A stretch of 64,000 nucleotides of DNA from Lonicera japonica (Eukaryota; Streptophyta; Magnoliopsida; Dipsacales; Caprifoliaceae), in assembly GCA_021464415.1 (NCBI GenBank), contig CM038467.1, positions 28,761,248-28,825,247 on the forward strand. Reading direction: 5' to 3'. Shown piece by piece: positions 1-12,699 of the stretch (the first letter of the stretch is position 1; each line of letters begins with the position of its first letter). The position numbers and the translations under genes are program-made. The notes under the pieces were generated by a model. That model saw nothing but the letters and a program-made list of their open reading frames with translations, was not told the origin of the DNA and did no database searches.

Positions 1-551
1 TCATAAAATAGAATTTATGAAAAACTATTACAAATTTAAAAAATATCCATTATGTACTTTGTTTGAAAAAAAAAATAATAATAGAATTATTAAGTTATTG
101 AATATTAGTTATCAAAAGGTTTAATTGTTATGCTTTCAAAAATGAAAATAGTATATTTAAAATATAATATAACATATAAAATTTTCAAAATAATAATTCA
201 TAAGAGTCAAAATAGAATTATTTTGAGAAAAATGGGATCTAGGTACAACACATAATTTTCATTCAAATTTCAAAAATCTTCATCAAAAGTAAAAAAATAA
301 AAAATAATTTATTTAATTTCAAAATTTTGTTTTTTAAAAAAATTGGATTGAATTTTAATTTTTTTTCAAAAAGTTTACAAAACTATGGCGGGAAGTTTAA
401 AATAATTCAAAATTCACTTTTCAAATGGGTGGGAGATTTGGTCAAAGGGTTGGAGAGAGAAGATGCAGATAGGTACAGTTTTGCCACTGTAATGAGCAGT
501 ACCAAATAAGTACGGCCTTTATCCGTTCCAAAAGCGTTGCAAGGACTACCA

Positions 552-584
552 AAATTTGGCACGGTAAAAGGCCGTGCCAAATTT
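552..584. repeat. Perfect 13-bp inverted repeat (hairpin)
   Basis: Arms AAATTTGGCACGG (552-564) and CCGTGCCAAATTT (572-584) are exact reverse complements around a 7-nt loop. The surrounding text, with repeated forms of a GGCACGG/CCGTGCC core and a CGTTCC box just upstream, looks like the end of a DNA transposon. The family is not recognised. Confidence 0.6.
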
Positions 585-616
585 GCGTGCCAGTTAGCGA
601 GAAATGGTGTAGTGAC

Positions 617-754
617 ATGATTGAATATTGTTACGGAGGCGGAGGGTTTTTAGGACTTAAAGAAGCTAAAACCACTAGAGCTCCCCTCCCGATGCATTTT
701 ATCAAAGAAAAGGTAGCCATGTACCATTTGTTGGTAAATGTTCTTGATGAGTGA
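617..754 (+). CDS. Possible short ORF or terminal exon, unknown product
   Basis: An ATG-initiated 45-codon frame ends in TGA at 752-754. Its composition is unlike the AT-rich noise around it: a Gly-rich start (residues 6-13), then KEAKTTRAPLP, then a mixed hydrophobic tail ending VNVLDE. About 200 bp downstream the text TTGTAAATAAGTTTTATTC (966-984) could serve as a plant polyadenylation region. It could be the last exon of a gene that begins left of the window, or a captured gene fragment. I do not recognise the protein and assign no function. Confidence 0.25.
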   Translation: MIEYCYGGGGFLGLKEAKTTRAPLPMHFIKEKVAMYHLLVNVLDE

Positions 755-2259
755 ATTTGTTGCTATTTTGCTGTGTAGTTAGTTTACTTGTCCTTTTTTT
801 TTCCTCTCTTTATTCTCCTTCCATTATGTAGGTGGTTGTTCCGGTTTCTTAACCTTTTCATGGGGTAAGAAACTAGAGAAATTTGGGTTTTGTTGTTCGT
901 TACTTTACTTTTTATGGGTTGTGTCACGATCGAGTATGTATAATCAATGTACAATAGTTCACCATTGTAAATAAGTTTTATTCTTGACCTTTAATTATCC
1001 CAAAGTTGGTGTTTCTTTTAAAAAAATGCCAGAGTCAAAAGTGAGACAGCCAGAGAACTAAGGTCAATCTAAGGTTCCATTTCATTTTTATGATTATTGC
1101 TCAATTTTTCGATTTATGCTTCTTACAGTCAATATCTTCTTCACGCATGCTATATATCATTTTGAGCCAAGCATACAGAATATTATACTGGGTGATGCAG
1201 AGCACGTTTGGCTGTTGTGCTTGCAACATTCAAAAGATATCGCGCTCTTGTACCGTTTTATACTTGGATCTTCCAATCCAAAACTAATTGGCGATGATGC
1301 ATTTTTATCTTTGATTGGACTTTGAACTTTTGATAGATGCTTTCGTATGTTTGTTCCTGTAGATAATTGCTTCGCAAAGTGATTTTGTTTTAGCCCTTAT
1401 GCCTTTGGTTTGGTGGAATTTTTATTGGAGATCTAATTTACCACAACTTACATTCTCTCTTATATGGATATAGATTTTCCTCCTGCAATAATTTTGGCTT
1501 ACTTTTGTTCAGGTTTCAAGTACAAAAGGATTAATTTGGAACTCTGAGGATCGCCAAAAATGTATTGGAGTCAATTGATGGTTTTCTTCTGAAGATTTGA
1601 ATTCTGAATCTTGATAGATTCGATAAATCATTTTGTGAAAAATGATAATTGAGTTTGTTGAGCTTAGAAACAAATCGAGATTATTGGAATTTGAGATTGG
1701 TAAGTTCGTTGTAACAGTTATTTATGCTTATTTCCGTAAAAATGAAATCTGGCATATATTTGGAGGTTGGTTTGAATATTTAAATGTAATAGATTTTTGG
1801 ATTTTAAGCTTGGATTTGTGACATTTGTGGATGTATATATAAATATATACTTTTAAAATGCGTATATATAAGTTTGGTAGGTATAAACCTCGGGATATAA
1901 AGACACCATACAACAACTGTTTGGTTAAAGTCATTGTTTGTTCCTGAAATTCTAATTGGTAATTTCACATTAAATTTTAAACCTTATCAACCTATCAACC
2001 TTATAAACCTTATAAAAAATAGATTTTGTTTTAATTGAATCTTATTTACAATTCCCCAAATCGGAATCTTATTTACAAGAGGCCGGAGTTTCGCAAACCG
2101 TGTGGAGAAGACCGTTATTGAGTTGTTTCGGCAAGGCCGATAGTCCGAAATTGGAGACTTTAAGATTATTAAATTCGTCAAATCGGAATATTTGTCTTCT
2201 CTTCTTTCTCTCTTCATTTTCCTTTTTTTTTAAATACAAATTTCTTTTATAATATTTTT
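755..2259. other. Non-coding AT-rich stretch
   Basis: No convincing coding exon was found. The short frames near 1090-1325 overlap each other in different phases and have no recognisable motif. The first 250 bp could be a 3' UTR of the frame ending at 754. An AT-rich run with alternating TATATA lies near 1833-1870. Confidence 0.4.
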
Positions 2260-2488
2260 GAGTAAATTACGCAAATGGTCCCTAAACGTTGATATTATCC
2301 CACTTTGGCTCCCAACTATTGAAATGACAATTTTGCCCTTAATTTTGTCCAAGTTAACGCCTAAATTGGACGAAATGGCTAATTTGAAACTCGGTAAATA
2401 GCTCAAGTATTTAAATGCGACAAATTTTTGTTTGAGGGCTAAAGTGGAACAATGTCAATAGTTTAGGGGCCATTTGCGTAATTTACTC
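2260..2488. mobile_element. MULE-like MITE with 28-bp terminal inverted repeats
   Basis: The ends begin GAGTAAATTACGCAAATGG; the first 28 bp (2260-2287) and last 28 bp (2461-2488, reversed) differ at one base, and looser pairing continues inward. At 229 bp it is non-coding. Phrases of the type 'ATGGTCCCTAAAC' at both ends are common in Mutator-derived plant MITEs. No clear 9-bp target duplication was found, so superfamily assignment is by resemblance only. Confidence 0.7.
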
Positions 2489-2699
2489 ACTATGCTTTAG
2501 TAGGAAGCCGAAAATGATGTAAGAAGCAATAAGGCCTCATCTTTTTCCTTAATTTTAACATAAGCTTTCTTAAGTTGACCAACAAGCCAATGTAATTTAT
2601 TCATGTGGTCCATGAAGTTACCGCTCTCCCCCATCTTCAAGCGAGAATGGTCCTGCTTAAGATTAAGCTTAATTTGTTAGGAGATTTTTGCACATATAC

Positions 2700-2705
<6 letters not shown>

Positions 2706-2751
<46 letters not shown>
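2706..2751. repeat. (TA)n microsatellite
   Basis: An uninterrupted run of alternating TA of roughly 40 bp, preceded by CATA repeats (2696-2711). Confidence 0.9.
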
Positions 2752-2755
<4 letters not shown>

Positions 2756-2837
2756 TCTTTAGTTTATAGCTTCGGCACTGTATCATCATCGATGAAGTTG
2801 TTGATGATATTATAACCAATATATTATCGGATCATGC

Positions 2838-3032
2838 TCAGGCACTTTGACTATATATCCTCCGATCCCAATCATCGTTACTCATCTTCTTTGGCTTGCC
2901 ACTTGTTCCTTTCAATGCCCTTGCCAATCCTTGTTGGACAAGGAGATCTTTCACTCTTGTTTGCCAAAGAGTGAGTCCCTCCTTTCCATCATATCTATCT
3001 GTCACGTACTGAATTACAATACTCCTCGCCAT
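2838..3032 (-). pseudogene. Ty1/copia gag N-terminal fragment
   Basis: The minus-strand frame of 64 codons contains the hallmark start of Tnt1-type copia Gag: a FDG-like YDGKEGLTLWQ segment, then RVKDLLVQQGLARALKG, then a KKMSNDDWD segment. These correspond to the conserved 'W..RM..LL.QQGL...L' and 'M..DDW' blocks upstream of the UBN2 domain. It stops after 64 residues where the family continues for several hundred, and no zinc knuckle, protease or integrase follows. It is a lone fragment. Confidence 0.75.
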
Positions 3033-4898
3033 TGTAAAAAGAAATTTTGTTGAAATTGAACAACTCCCATGTTATGGGTAAAAATTCTATGTACAATCTT
3101 TTAATCAAACACCTTGTGCGAACCTTGAATGTTTTGATACTAGTTGTTGGGATCTATGCTGATATAACTTCGACATCACAATTTTACCAATTGGAATAAT
3201 ACTGCTACCAAGCCATACCCACTATGAATGCTACGTCTATATGATGGAACAAGTACAAATAACTACTATGAAAGAGATACGAAGAATTATGTGGTATCAG
3301 CTAATCGCCGCTAATTTACAGAGAGTTTGATTTCACTATTAATATAATAACGGTACAACATAAGGAATACAAGATATACACTCTTCTACCCTTAGCCCAG
3401 TTACACCCAATCTCGCTCTAGGAAATCAAAATTTATAATATAAACTTTCACAAAATAAACTCTCATGAAATAATCTCTCAACACAATCTTTTTAAAGTTT
3501 CTTTCTCTCCTCATTATTTTCTTGGCACGTTTAAACTCTCATGCTCTATTTCTATTTGTACATGTTGCATGCACAACTGAAACTGCCTGAAGCATTCATA
3601 AAAAAAGCTTGGAGGTTAATGAGTAAAATTGTATGGTAGCTTAATTACAAAGGCAACCCAAAATTTTTCACTTTTCTAACAGCAAGAACTTGTTACAAAG
3701 AAACAAGTAGGGCTATTAAAGTTGCATGTAAACGTGTGTGTATGTAACCTCAAATTCGTTCGAAGAGCAAAACATTATAATGACATACTGTTAGCGCGCA
3801 AAGAAATCCACTGCAAAAATCAAGATTCAATCTAAACATAAGCAAATATAAGGTTGATTGGTGATGGTTACCTTATTTATGTGGTTTATTACAATTTCTT
3901 AATGAAAAAAATTAAAATTTCAATTCAAGCTACCCCTATAGCGGGGAAAAAAATGTACTATTGCTAGCACCCTAGCCCACCGTTTCACAACCCAATGGAC
4001 ATCTCTAATTTTCAAAAGTTCAATACACAGCTCATAACAGTTAGTAAAAGGTATAACCGGAATGAAGTAACCCTAAACTTTGTAAGAAGTGATTAAGGTT
4101 AATTTGCGATTGCTTCTAATTAAGGTTTGAATTGGCCAGGATAGTTAATTTGCCTTTTGTTTGGTTGATTGAAATGTGACATAGACTCAATTTAATTCTG
4201 TCTGATTAAATCAATTCACTATTGTTTTATTTAATCAAAATTATAAAACTTTTGTGCATGCAATATATTTAGCCATACCAAACAAGTTGTACAATGAAAA
4301 TTAAAAAAATTGGAGTTCTTTTATCTTTCAAAGGGAAAAATCAACTTTGATTATCTTTTTAAACTACCTAAAATACACATACGAGAGCAAATCAAACGAG
4401 TCATTACCTCAAAAAAATAATAATAATAATAATTGAGGTTTTGCACTAATTCAGTCCATCCCATCAAAACAGTCTTGGTCTGTGCCAGCCCAACATCCAT
4501 CTTTTAAAATCTACAAAAAAAAATAAAAAATACAAGAGAATGAAATTAATCTTTGCGCTAGAGTTAGTTTATTCCTACGAACTAAATCATAAAAGAAATA
4601 ATTGCAGATTTTAAAACAAAATTTGCATATACATAATCCAGTGAAAGACTTCCCCCCACCCAGACCTGACCCGACCCGAATCGACCTAAATATTTTCATT
4701 TTGTATGCAAAAAAGAATAAAGTTGGTATTATAGTACGGTTTAAATTCAGGGATTTACTTTAGATGGAAAAAGGGGAAGAAAAAAAGGGAAGCTTGAAAT
4801 TTGTAAGCATTACTGGTACCATGAACAATATATATACATATATATTGTCTTTTAGAAAGTTTTTATTCTATTTTATTGCACCGACAAAAAATTGAACA
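3033..4898. other. Intergenic stretch, no gene seen
   Basis: No coding exon or bounded transposon could be supported. There are simple A/T runs and an (ATA) run near 4418-4430. It lies downstream of the TNL stop codon and should include that gene's 3' UTR at its upper end. Confidence 0.4.
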
Positions 4899-7800
4899 CT
4901 AATTATGCCAGCCAATGTACCATTGTGATACAAGACCATTTATTTTTTTCTGAAAGTTAATTTGAATTGAAAGCATATAAGACGCATGTGTACCTTCATA
5001 TGTTACGTGGGACCCAAATACTTGTTGAAACCAACTCTTTGTTGTTGCTGTTTTTGTAAAAAAAGGGAGCATATAATGATGGCAGAGAAGGAAGGCTTGT
5101 GGGCTCATAAACTGATAGTTTGACAAATCTCCACCAATGAGTTCTTCCATGTTGTTATGATGATGAGTGTTTGCTTTCATATCTTCTTCTTCTTCACCAC
5201 CCCATACAAGGTTTATACCAAACTCTTTCACCTCTAAACCCTCACTAGTAATTACCGAAATATCAACTTCATCGCCACTTTCCAAATGATTCCCAAACTT
5301 CCAATGGCTTAACCATACAAATTCTTCTTCTTCATTCTCTTCTCCTGGGATTGCTATAGCCACAGGGGTGTATATCCACTTGAGATCCTTGGTCTTATTA
5401 TAAATCTTTGTAAATAATAGATTAGGATGTCCAATTTCATCAATGTTTGAGAGTGTGTACACACAGTAAACATTCAGTCCTGGAATCCTAAGACCAGAAG
5501 GATGTGAAGGTACAACAAAGGATACTAATACTGATGATGAACCCATGTTATTATTTCTATCACAACACCAACTTGGAATATCCTCCCCTCGAACAAATGT
5601 GCTGAATATACCAAATTCATATAATCCCTGTACCCACGTAATAATTGATTAATTAATTAATTTTAAGGATTCATTATACAGTCAATATATATATATATGT
5701 ATGTATGTATATAGAGAGAGACAAAGAGAGATAGTGCACCTGACGTTTGTTTTCCTCAATCCCAACCTCAAGGCTGCTGAAAGTGTTCCAAAATTTTAAG
5801 CTGAGCCCCGTTCTAATTAATTCAATACCACGTAAGCCTAAATTATCGAATATTTCTTTATTAACTTTGTCCATCGATTCCAACTTGAACATACCTTGAA
5901 CCTCTCTTAGTTTTACACAACCAACTGAATAAATGCAAGGTGTAGTTATTAAAGCTACCTGATATGTTACACTTTCCAATGATCTACACCCATCAACTCG
6001 CAGAGTTTCTACATTTGGCAGGCCTGAAATTGAATGGAGTTTTTTACATGAACTTAACACGAGTGTTGAAAGCTGACGAAGACTACCAACGCATCGTGGC
6101 AGGTTAAGAAAAAGATTGTAGCTTAAATCTAACTCCTTCAACATGGATAGGTTACTAAAATCCAAGGGAAAATCATCATCTGATAAGTTACAATTTTGAA
6201 GACTAAGGCTTATTAAAGAGCGTGGCAAAGAAACACATATACATCGTGGGCTTTTCAATATTGGTTTTGACAACCATGGCTGAAACAATGAATGCCATAA
6301 TTTGACAGGATCTCTGCAAGTAGAGGTCAATGCATTTATGGTTACTCCATTAGCATTAAGCACTTTTAAGGACTCAACACTTGTCAAATCCATTAGAAAC
6401 TCACGAATATTTGAGCAGCCATCGAGTAATAATGTTTGAAGAGATTTTAGCATGCCAATGTTTGGAAACTTCCTTAGACTTTTGCAATTTTCTAGATTCA
6501 GTAAAGCAAGCCTCTTTAGGTTTCCAATGGTATTACAAACCTCGACCAAACTAATACAACCTTCGAGGATCAATCTCTCAAGATTGTGGAGTCCTGTGAA
6601 GTTGGGTGTTTTGACAAGCCTTTGACAATGACTAAGATTAAGGATCTTCAATGATAAAAGAACCTGTAATACCAAGAAAAATTCCAAAGTTATTGTTGGT
6701 TAAAATAAGGAATGAATATAACCACCATAAGAGAAAAGTATTTGGTTATTACTAAATACCTTCTTTCCGGACCAAACATGTTCTAGTCTGCTGTAACTCA
6801 TGTCAAGAGACACAAGATTTCCCAAAGGTAATTCAAAAGGTATAGATTTTAAAGGAAACCCATGCCAACACAACCATCTTAAACCTTCAGGGAAATAATC
6901 ACAACATCCACTCAGTTTTGCGTAGTTGAGTTTCAAAAGTCTCAATTTCTCCATTCTTGAAAATGTATCATAGTTGAAATATACGTCACTTGATTGGTCT
7001 GAAGAGAGGATGTTGAAGTAGTGTCTTCTAAATGACTTGCCTTGATTTGATGGCAAGATCCTATTGCAAAATTCATCATATTGGAGTTTCTTCCCATGTC
7101 TAACATTAAAAGTGTCATCCTTGTACATTTGCATGTCAAGTACGAGACCTTCAATTATTTCTGTTCCCTAATATAAAAGAACAGATAAAATAAAATAAAG
7201 AGAGTATATAATTTATGAGCATGCAAGAGGGAAAAAAAGATGCTTTGTAATATATTAAGAATATTTCTTACCCTTTTTTCTTTCAACACTATAAAGGAAT
7301 CCTTTGGACGCCACAATCTACTACGCCTCCAAGGCTCCTTAGGTGATTCTTGGTCAACTATCCACCATCCCATCTCTTGAAGCAATTGATGCATCATTAT
7401 TTTGCCAGACCTTTCTATAGAAATGAGACATCTATCAATGAGGTTTTGAATTCCACACATTGTGAAGAAAGCACACTTATTCAATATTTCAATTATCTCG
7501 TCTTTGTTGTGTCCAACAAAGAAACAAGCAATATGCAGGAACAAGTTTTTGTCATGGTCATCATGCAATGAATCAAAGCTTATTTTAAGTACATTTAGAA
7601 TTTTAAATTCCGGAATTTCTTCCATTTTTTCTAATGTATTTTTCCATACATCTATACTCTTCCCCGATAAAGAAGAAGCCAAAATTTCACAAGCCAAAGG
7701 AAGCCCTCCACAATGATATACCGCCCTTTCAGATTGTTCCTTATAACCTTCGTCGGGAAGTTCATTTCCAAAGGCATGCCAACAGAAGAGCTCCAATGAT

Positions 7801-10243
7801 TCATAGAAGCTTAAATTATGGACTGTATGAAGTGTATGAACTTCATGAGTCTTTAGCAACGACTTGTTCCTAGTTGTTATGATGATTTTACTCCCTGGAT
7901 AAAACTCTCGCGTCCCAAGTAGTGCATCTAATTGTTTCACTTCATCAACATCATCTATAACAACAAGAACCCTTTTACAACATATTACTTCATTGATCTT
8001 AATAATACCCTCATCAACATTGTAAATTTCTTCTTTTTTCCCCTTTAGGAGATTTGAAAGAAGTTGTCGTTGTAAGTTAACTAAGCCATTGGAACGCTCA
8101 GACTCCTCTTTAACTGAAGCAAGAAAGCTACTTCCCTCGAATCTTTGAAAATTCAAATTATAAACATACTTTGCAATGGTGGTCTTTCCTATCCCACCCA
8201 TACCACATATTACAAGTATGTCTTCACTTGATGATCTATCGTGCACCCATGAATTAATGTTTTGGGCTCGAGAATGCATTCCAACTAAGTGACGAGCAAC
8301 GTGTAAGACTCCACGGTTGAGTTTACTTTTGACCTCCTTGACAATTTCTTGGATGAACTTTGCTTCATGCCTAAAATTTTAACAATTAAATTAAAGGATT
8401 GTGTCACAATATAATATCTCATAAAGAAAAAAGTAGAATAATGCATATATAACATATGCACCAATTTAGAAATCAACAAAAAAAAAAAAATGGAAATAAC
8501 ATATAATATATCATGAAAATGTTTAGGCCATTGAGGATAAGGTTAAGCCTAATCGAAAATTAGTAAACTATTGATATTTCAAAAAAAATCACGTAAGCCA
8601 ACATGCTTGACTGTCTTTCTCAAACAGTTAGAACAGAACCAGCAAATTTTACTAAAGGGGAGCAACCTTAGTTCAAAATTTCCTTCTTAATTAAAGGGGC
8701 TAAATTGCACTAGTAATATATTTTTTCTTTTCAAACTAAAGGGTGGAAAATAGCTAATAGAAGCATATTTTCTAATTTTGTAAAGATAATTCAATACTAA
8801 AACACAAAATTCTATAAATTAAAGGGGGTCAATTTTCCCGTTTATGCCTTACTCCCTCTGTCCCTGTCCAACGAGGAGAATTTTAGCATTTTAATTTTAT
8901 TTGATCAAAAGTTGATAGCATCTACATATTTATTTACAATTTATTTAGGTAACAAAATTGTATTAATCTCAGTCATTTATGAGCAGCATGTTTGATTTTT
9001 TTAAGGGATGCCCTGGATTTGGTCCTACCAAACATGATAAATTAGATACAAGTTTGTCTTGTAACAATTTAAAAAATGTATATTCCTGATTCTAGTTAGC
9101 ATTTGAGCTAGTGACTTCTTTTTAAAAATATATGTAGAAGACCAAAAATACCTTCCATGACATGTGTCTCTTGACATTTAGGGATGCGTTTGATACTTAA
9201 GTTGGAAAATCGAAAATTCAACTAATTTTAAGGGAAGCTGAAAAAGGATACAAGGATTTAGTCGATGTATTATTACTTTTTCGGTTTTTCTAGATCCAAT
9301 TCTTAGGGAATGGGTGAAGAAAACTTTTCCAAAAAAGTAGGGGGCAGAAGATGGAGAACATCCCAACAAATCATTCTCTCTTCTTCCAACCTCTTATAAA
9401 CTTAAGCATAAAAGATCAAAAAAATATAATGAACTTTACACATTTTTATAAAATGAGTAACATACTTTTTTTTCGACTATTTTAACAACAAACTTTCAAT
9501 TTGTTTACATTTTTAGTAATATGTAATGATACCCATTTGTGTCACTTTTACCCATTTTGTCTTCTACTTTTTGGTCTTTTATCCTAAACTTAATTGTTTT
9601 TCAATTATTTATTTATTTTTCAACTTTCTTATCAAATAGTCACTTAAAAGAAAATGGGAAAACTAAGAAGACAAAAAGTTAAAAAAAAGGTACATAAAAG
9701 AGGAACTTACCCATTAGCTTGGTTACGTAAGACCATTCCTGCTAGGTTTGCAACTTCTCTAAGTGCTACCTTCCAACCTTTCACCTTTTCTATCCCTTCT
9801 TTCTTCTTTTCATCATCAATTTCGGCGTTTGTTAGTTCCTCTTCATATCTAGCAAACGCTTCTCTGCAACTTCCTTCTTGATTCCTAACATCGAATGGAT
9901 CCACGTCATAGAAGACCGGCAAAACTGTATGATTACTGATCCTACTCCACTTGAGAATCATCACAACCTCGTCGAGACACCATTTAGAAAATGCATAGTT
10001 CTTTGACAACACAATAATCGAAATCCTTGAATGTTGGATCGCTTTGCGCAATTCCAACTCTAGCCTCTTTCCCCTCTCTATCTCATCATCGTCTCTAAAT
10101 GTGCGAAGTCCGGCTTGAACGAGAGCAGTATATAGGTGATCGGTGAAAGTTTTGCGAGTATCCTCGCCGTGGAAACTCAAAAACACTTGGTAATTATATC
10201 TAACTGTTGACAAGGAGGTTTCTTGGTCTCTCACAATTGCCAT
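4899..10243 (-). CDS. TNL immune receptor (TIR-NB-ARC-LRR-C-JID), five exons
   Basis: Predicted coding exons on the minus strand are 10243-9711, 8370-7272, 7167-6760, 6663-5740 and 5627-4899. Every intron is GT-AG and the phases join, giving 1230 aa. Order: TIR (about 15-170) with GEDTRKTFTDHL, a DDDEIERG BB-loop and WCLDE with the expected catalytic Glu at 92; NB-ARC with P-loop GMGGIGKTT (234-242), kinase-2 VLVVIDDVD (312-320), GSKIIITTR (337-345) and GLPLA (400-404); LRRs (about 560-960); a C-terminal post-LRR/C-JID jelly-roll exon starting GLYEFGIFSTF and containing WLSHWKFG and KEFGINLVW. TNLs of this class recognise pathogen effectors in the cell; their TIR domains are NADases acting through EDS1. 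The MHD motif reads MHQ (504-506). No internal stop was seen in the chosen exons. The start ATG is the first before YQVFLSFHGEDTR. The 3' end could be alternatively spliced. Confidence 0.93.
8371..9710 (-). other. TNL intron 1 (1340 bp) with a MITE inside
   Basis: The intron joins the TIR exon (donor GTAAGTTC directly after ...GCTAATGG) to the NB-ARC exon (acceptor AAAATTTTAG before GCATGAAGC). It splits a Gly codon after two bases, the classic TIR/NB-ARC intron position in TNLs. It is far longer than the other three introns (104, 96 and 112 bp), and one cause is a 463-bp MITE at 9181-9643. Confidence 0.85.
9181..9643. mobile_element. Tourist/PIF-like MITE in TNL intron 1
   Basis: The left end GGGATGCGTTTGATACTTAAG and the reverse complement of the right end (GTGACTATTTGATAAGAAAG) align imperfectly over about 30 bp. 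Both sides are flanked by TTA (9178-9180 and 9644-9646), the 3-bp duplication typical of PIF/Harbinger elements. It is 463 bp and non-coding. Confidence 0.6.
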
Positions 10244-10328
10244 TGGATAGAGTTAGCGTTGGGAAATGAATTTATTGAGTAATGTAGAGTCAATCAAAAG
10301 GCACAACTTTTGCTCTCCAAGGTGTTAA

Positions 10329-10386
10329 TAGTGTATATAAAATAACCCCCTTTTGTACCCAAAAAATAAAAGTGTATATAAAATAG
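10329..10386 (-). promoter_or_regulatory. Candidate duplicated TATA box of the TNL
   Basis: The 15-mer AGTGTATATAAAATA occurs twice on the plus strand (10330-10344 and 10371-10385); on the minus strand each reads as a TTATATAC TATA-like box. The proximal one lies about 90 bp upstream of the TNL ATG, a plausible distance for a short 5' UTR. This is placement and motif only. Confidence 0.4.
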
Positions 10387-12660
10387 TAGGACTGATAACT
10401 ATTACTTGAGTCCAATCACGTCTTCTCAAAATATCAAGGAAAGAAAGGGAAGTGATCGAATGGACAATAATGATTCAAGGGGTTCATGAGAGAAGAGGTG
10501 TGCAATAATTTTTTTCTTCTTAAAAATTTGCATTCACATTTCCCTTAACCAAACAAATTAAAAGCGGGTTGGCTTTTCGTATAGTTGCTTCATTGCTTTC
10601 GCGGCAATTTTATATCAACAAATAATAATGTGATCAGGTAGTTAAATTCATGGCTATTTTTACCAAAAGAAAAAAAAAAATATTTGTATGTGGCTAAAAA
10701 TTAACTGGGCCCAATTTGAAGAGAATCATCATAGTAATATTCATTGGCAATTAGAAATTAAAGATAATTAAGATGGATAGTAATAACCAGTAATAACACA
10801 GTAGATAGAAAATAGAAGGAAGGCCATATTTGTTTAAGGGAAGATTTGACTTTAATTCTCAGTCCAACAGTATATCCTCTTTGGACGTGTGTGTACAATA
10901 TATATTGAATTAAAAGCTCAAATGGACAGTACAATTATAGAGAGATTATGGTTTTGGCTAGAGGAAGAAGGAGAATGTGTGGGTGCGAGTGTAGAATGGA
11001 GATAATTAATTCATTAACTATAGGATTTTCCTTCATATTTATATATACTAGAGTATGCCCGTACTATTTGATGGGGTATAATGAATACAAGTTATCGGCA
11101 ATGATTTAAGAGCAGTACACATTAATTATTCCGCAAGCATGGCAATTTACATAAGAAAATTTTGGTTGATTTTCGTGCAGATTATAACAATGCAAATTTA
11201 AATATAAAATTTTTGGTGCATTCCATTTACTTACTTACGCGTAGAAGAAATGAATTTCAAATATTTATTTTTTTGGTAATTTTTCATAGAATTTTTGGAT
11301 GTACCAAATTAAAAGTGGCACATTTTTTTAGATCTTGAATAAAGAGTTACACTCTTCCTATTTCAATTTATATGTTCCGACCTTTCTTTTGATATGTCAA
11401 ATTAAGTTACAGTCACTTTGTTTCAAATTAAGAGCCACATGCGACTTTGTCTTCCCTCTTTCATAGTGTTGATTCCATTCTCTCTCTCTCTCAATTTTAA
11501 AAATTAAAACTAAGATTTTGAATTCTAAAATCAGAATACCAAAAAAGATTTTTTTAACATAAGATTTTGAAACATGCTCATCGAGATTTATAAAATAAGA
11601 TCGATTCTTACTATTTTTTGAGTTTTTTTTCTTCTAAATTGGTTAAAAAATCTCTAACAAAAATTAAATTTACTTTTCAACCTACTTTGACACTTCACAA
11701 AAACTCAATTAAAAAATTCAACACCCAGGCGCTTATTGTGTGGGCTTTTGATGTGGGGAAAAATTAGCATTGACTTTGCTTATCTTACTTCTTACTGAAT
11801 TCATATTATTTTAATTTTATATTTAAGATGTCTCTAATTAATATTTATATTTTTTTAACACATAATTAAATATATTAAAATTTAAATTAAAAGGTAACTT
11901 CTATTTTTACGATCTAAACACTGGTACACAATATATATATATATATATATATAGACACTCTTTTTTATATACACAAATTTTTAGATTAAAATAAAAAATA
12001 TTTAACAAACACAACTCATCATCAACATTGTCACATTTATTTATTTTTTATTTTTCACAAATACGTCCCATCTCTCATGTTCCTCTCTATGCAGATGGCA
12101 AGCACTTATTTACTTTCTATCGTAGATTTTCCTGTCTAAACCTAATACGTACCCATTGTGGCACCACAATAATTAAACCACCTCGTATCTCCACCACGAG
12201 TCCACCCATCCCATCCATGGAAAGGACTCTTAATTATCGAAATGGGCGGAATGAAGTGATGGAGGGTAGTTGTGTACTTGTCAGTAGAGAGAGGACACGT
12301 TTAGAGAGAGAACTGAGAAAGGAAATTTGTCCTTTCGGAAAGAGCTAGTGGATTATATAGATGTAAAAATGAGAGAACGAACAAGTAAAATGTAAAAGTA
12401 CGTGTATTAAACCAAAACTTATTTTTTACCATCGGATCTCCTTACACTATTTTCAGCTATACCATCTTTAAATTTAACAGTAAAATTAATGAACAGTAGA
12501 ATCTTAATTAGTATTATAAATAAAATATAGTTATATTAAAGTTAGTGAGATAAAAAAATTATTATCATAAATAAATTTTAGCACTACTTCAAAATAATAG
12601 CTACCCTTAACCTTGTTCATATTTATATAAGTAGTTATTTCCTATTACATATTTTCTAAT
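10387..12660. other. Upstream flank of the TNL, no gene seen
   Basis: AT-rich sequence with A/T runs and a (TA)n run at 11931-11952. A 106-codon frame at 12028-12348 has no recognisable domain and begins in a poly-T tract. Promoter elements of the TNL beyond the TATA candidates would lie here. Confidence 0.4.
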
Positions 12661-12699
12661 TTAGCTTTCTCCTGCTGTAGGCCGACCAAAAGAGGTCGG

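Noticed and set aside
4899..8279. The separate minus-strand frames as several independent genes
   Set aside because: They are exons of one TNL: intron ends and phases fit, and each covers a consecutive domain.
12028..12348. 106-codon frame as a gene
   Set aside because: No domain, starts in a poly-T tract, no splice context or neighbouring exon.
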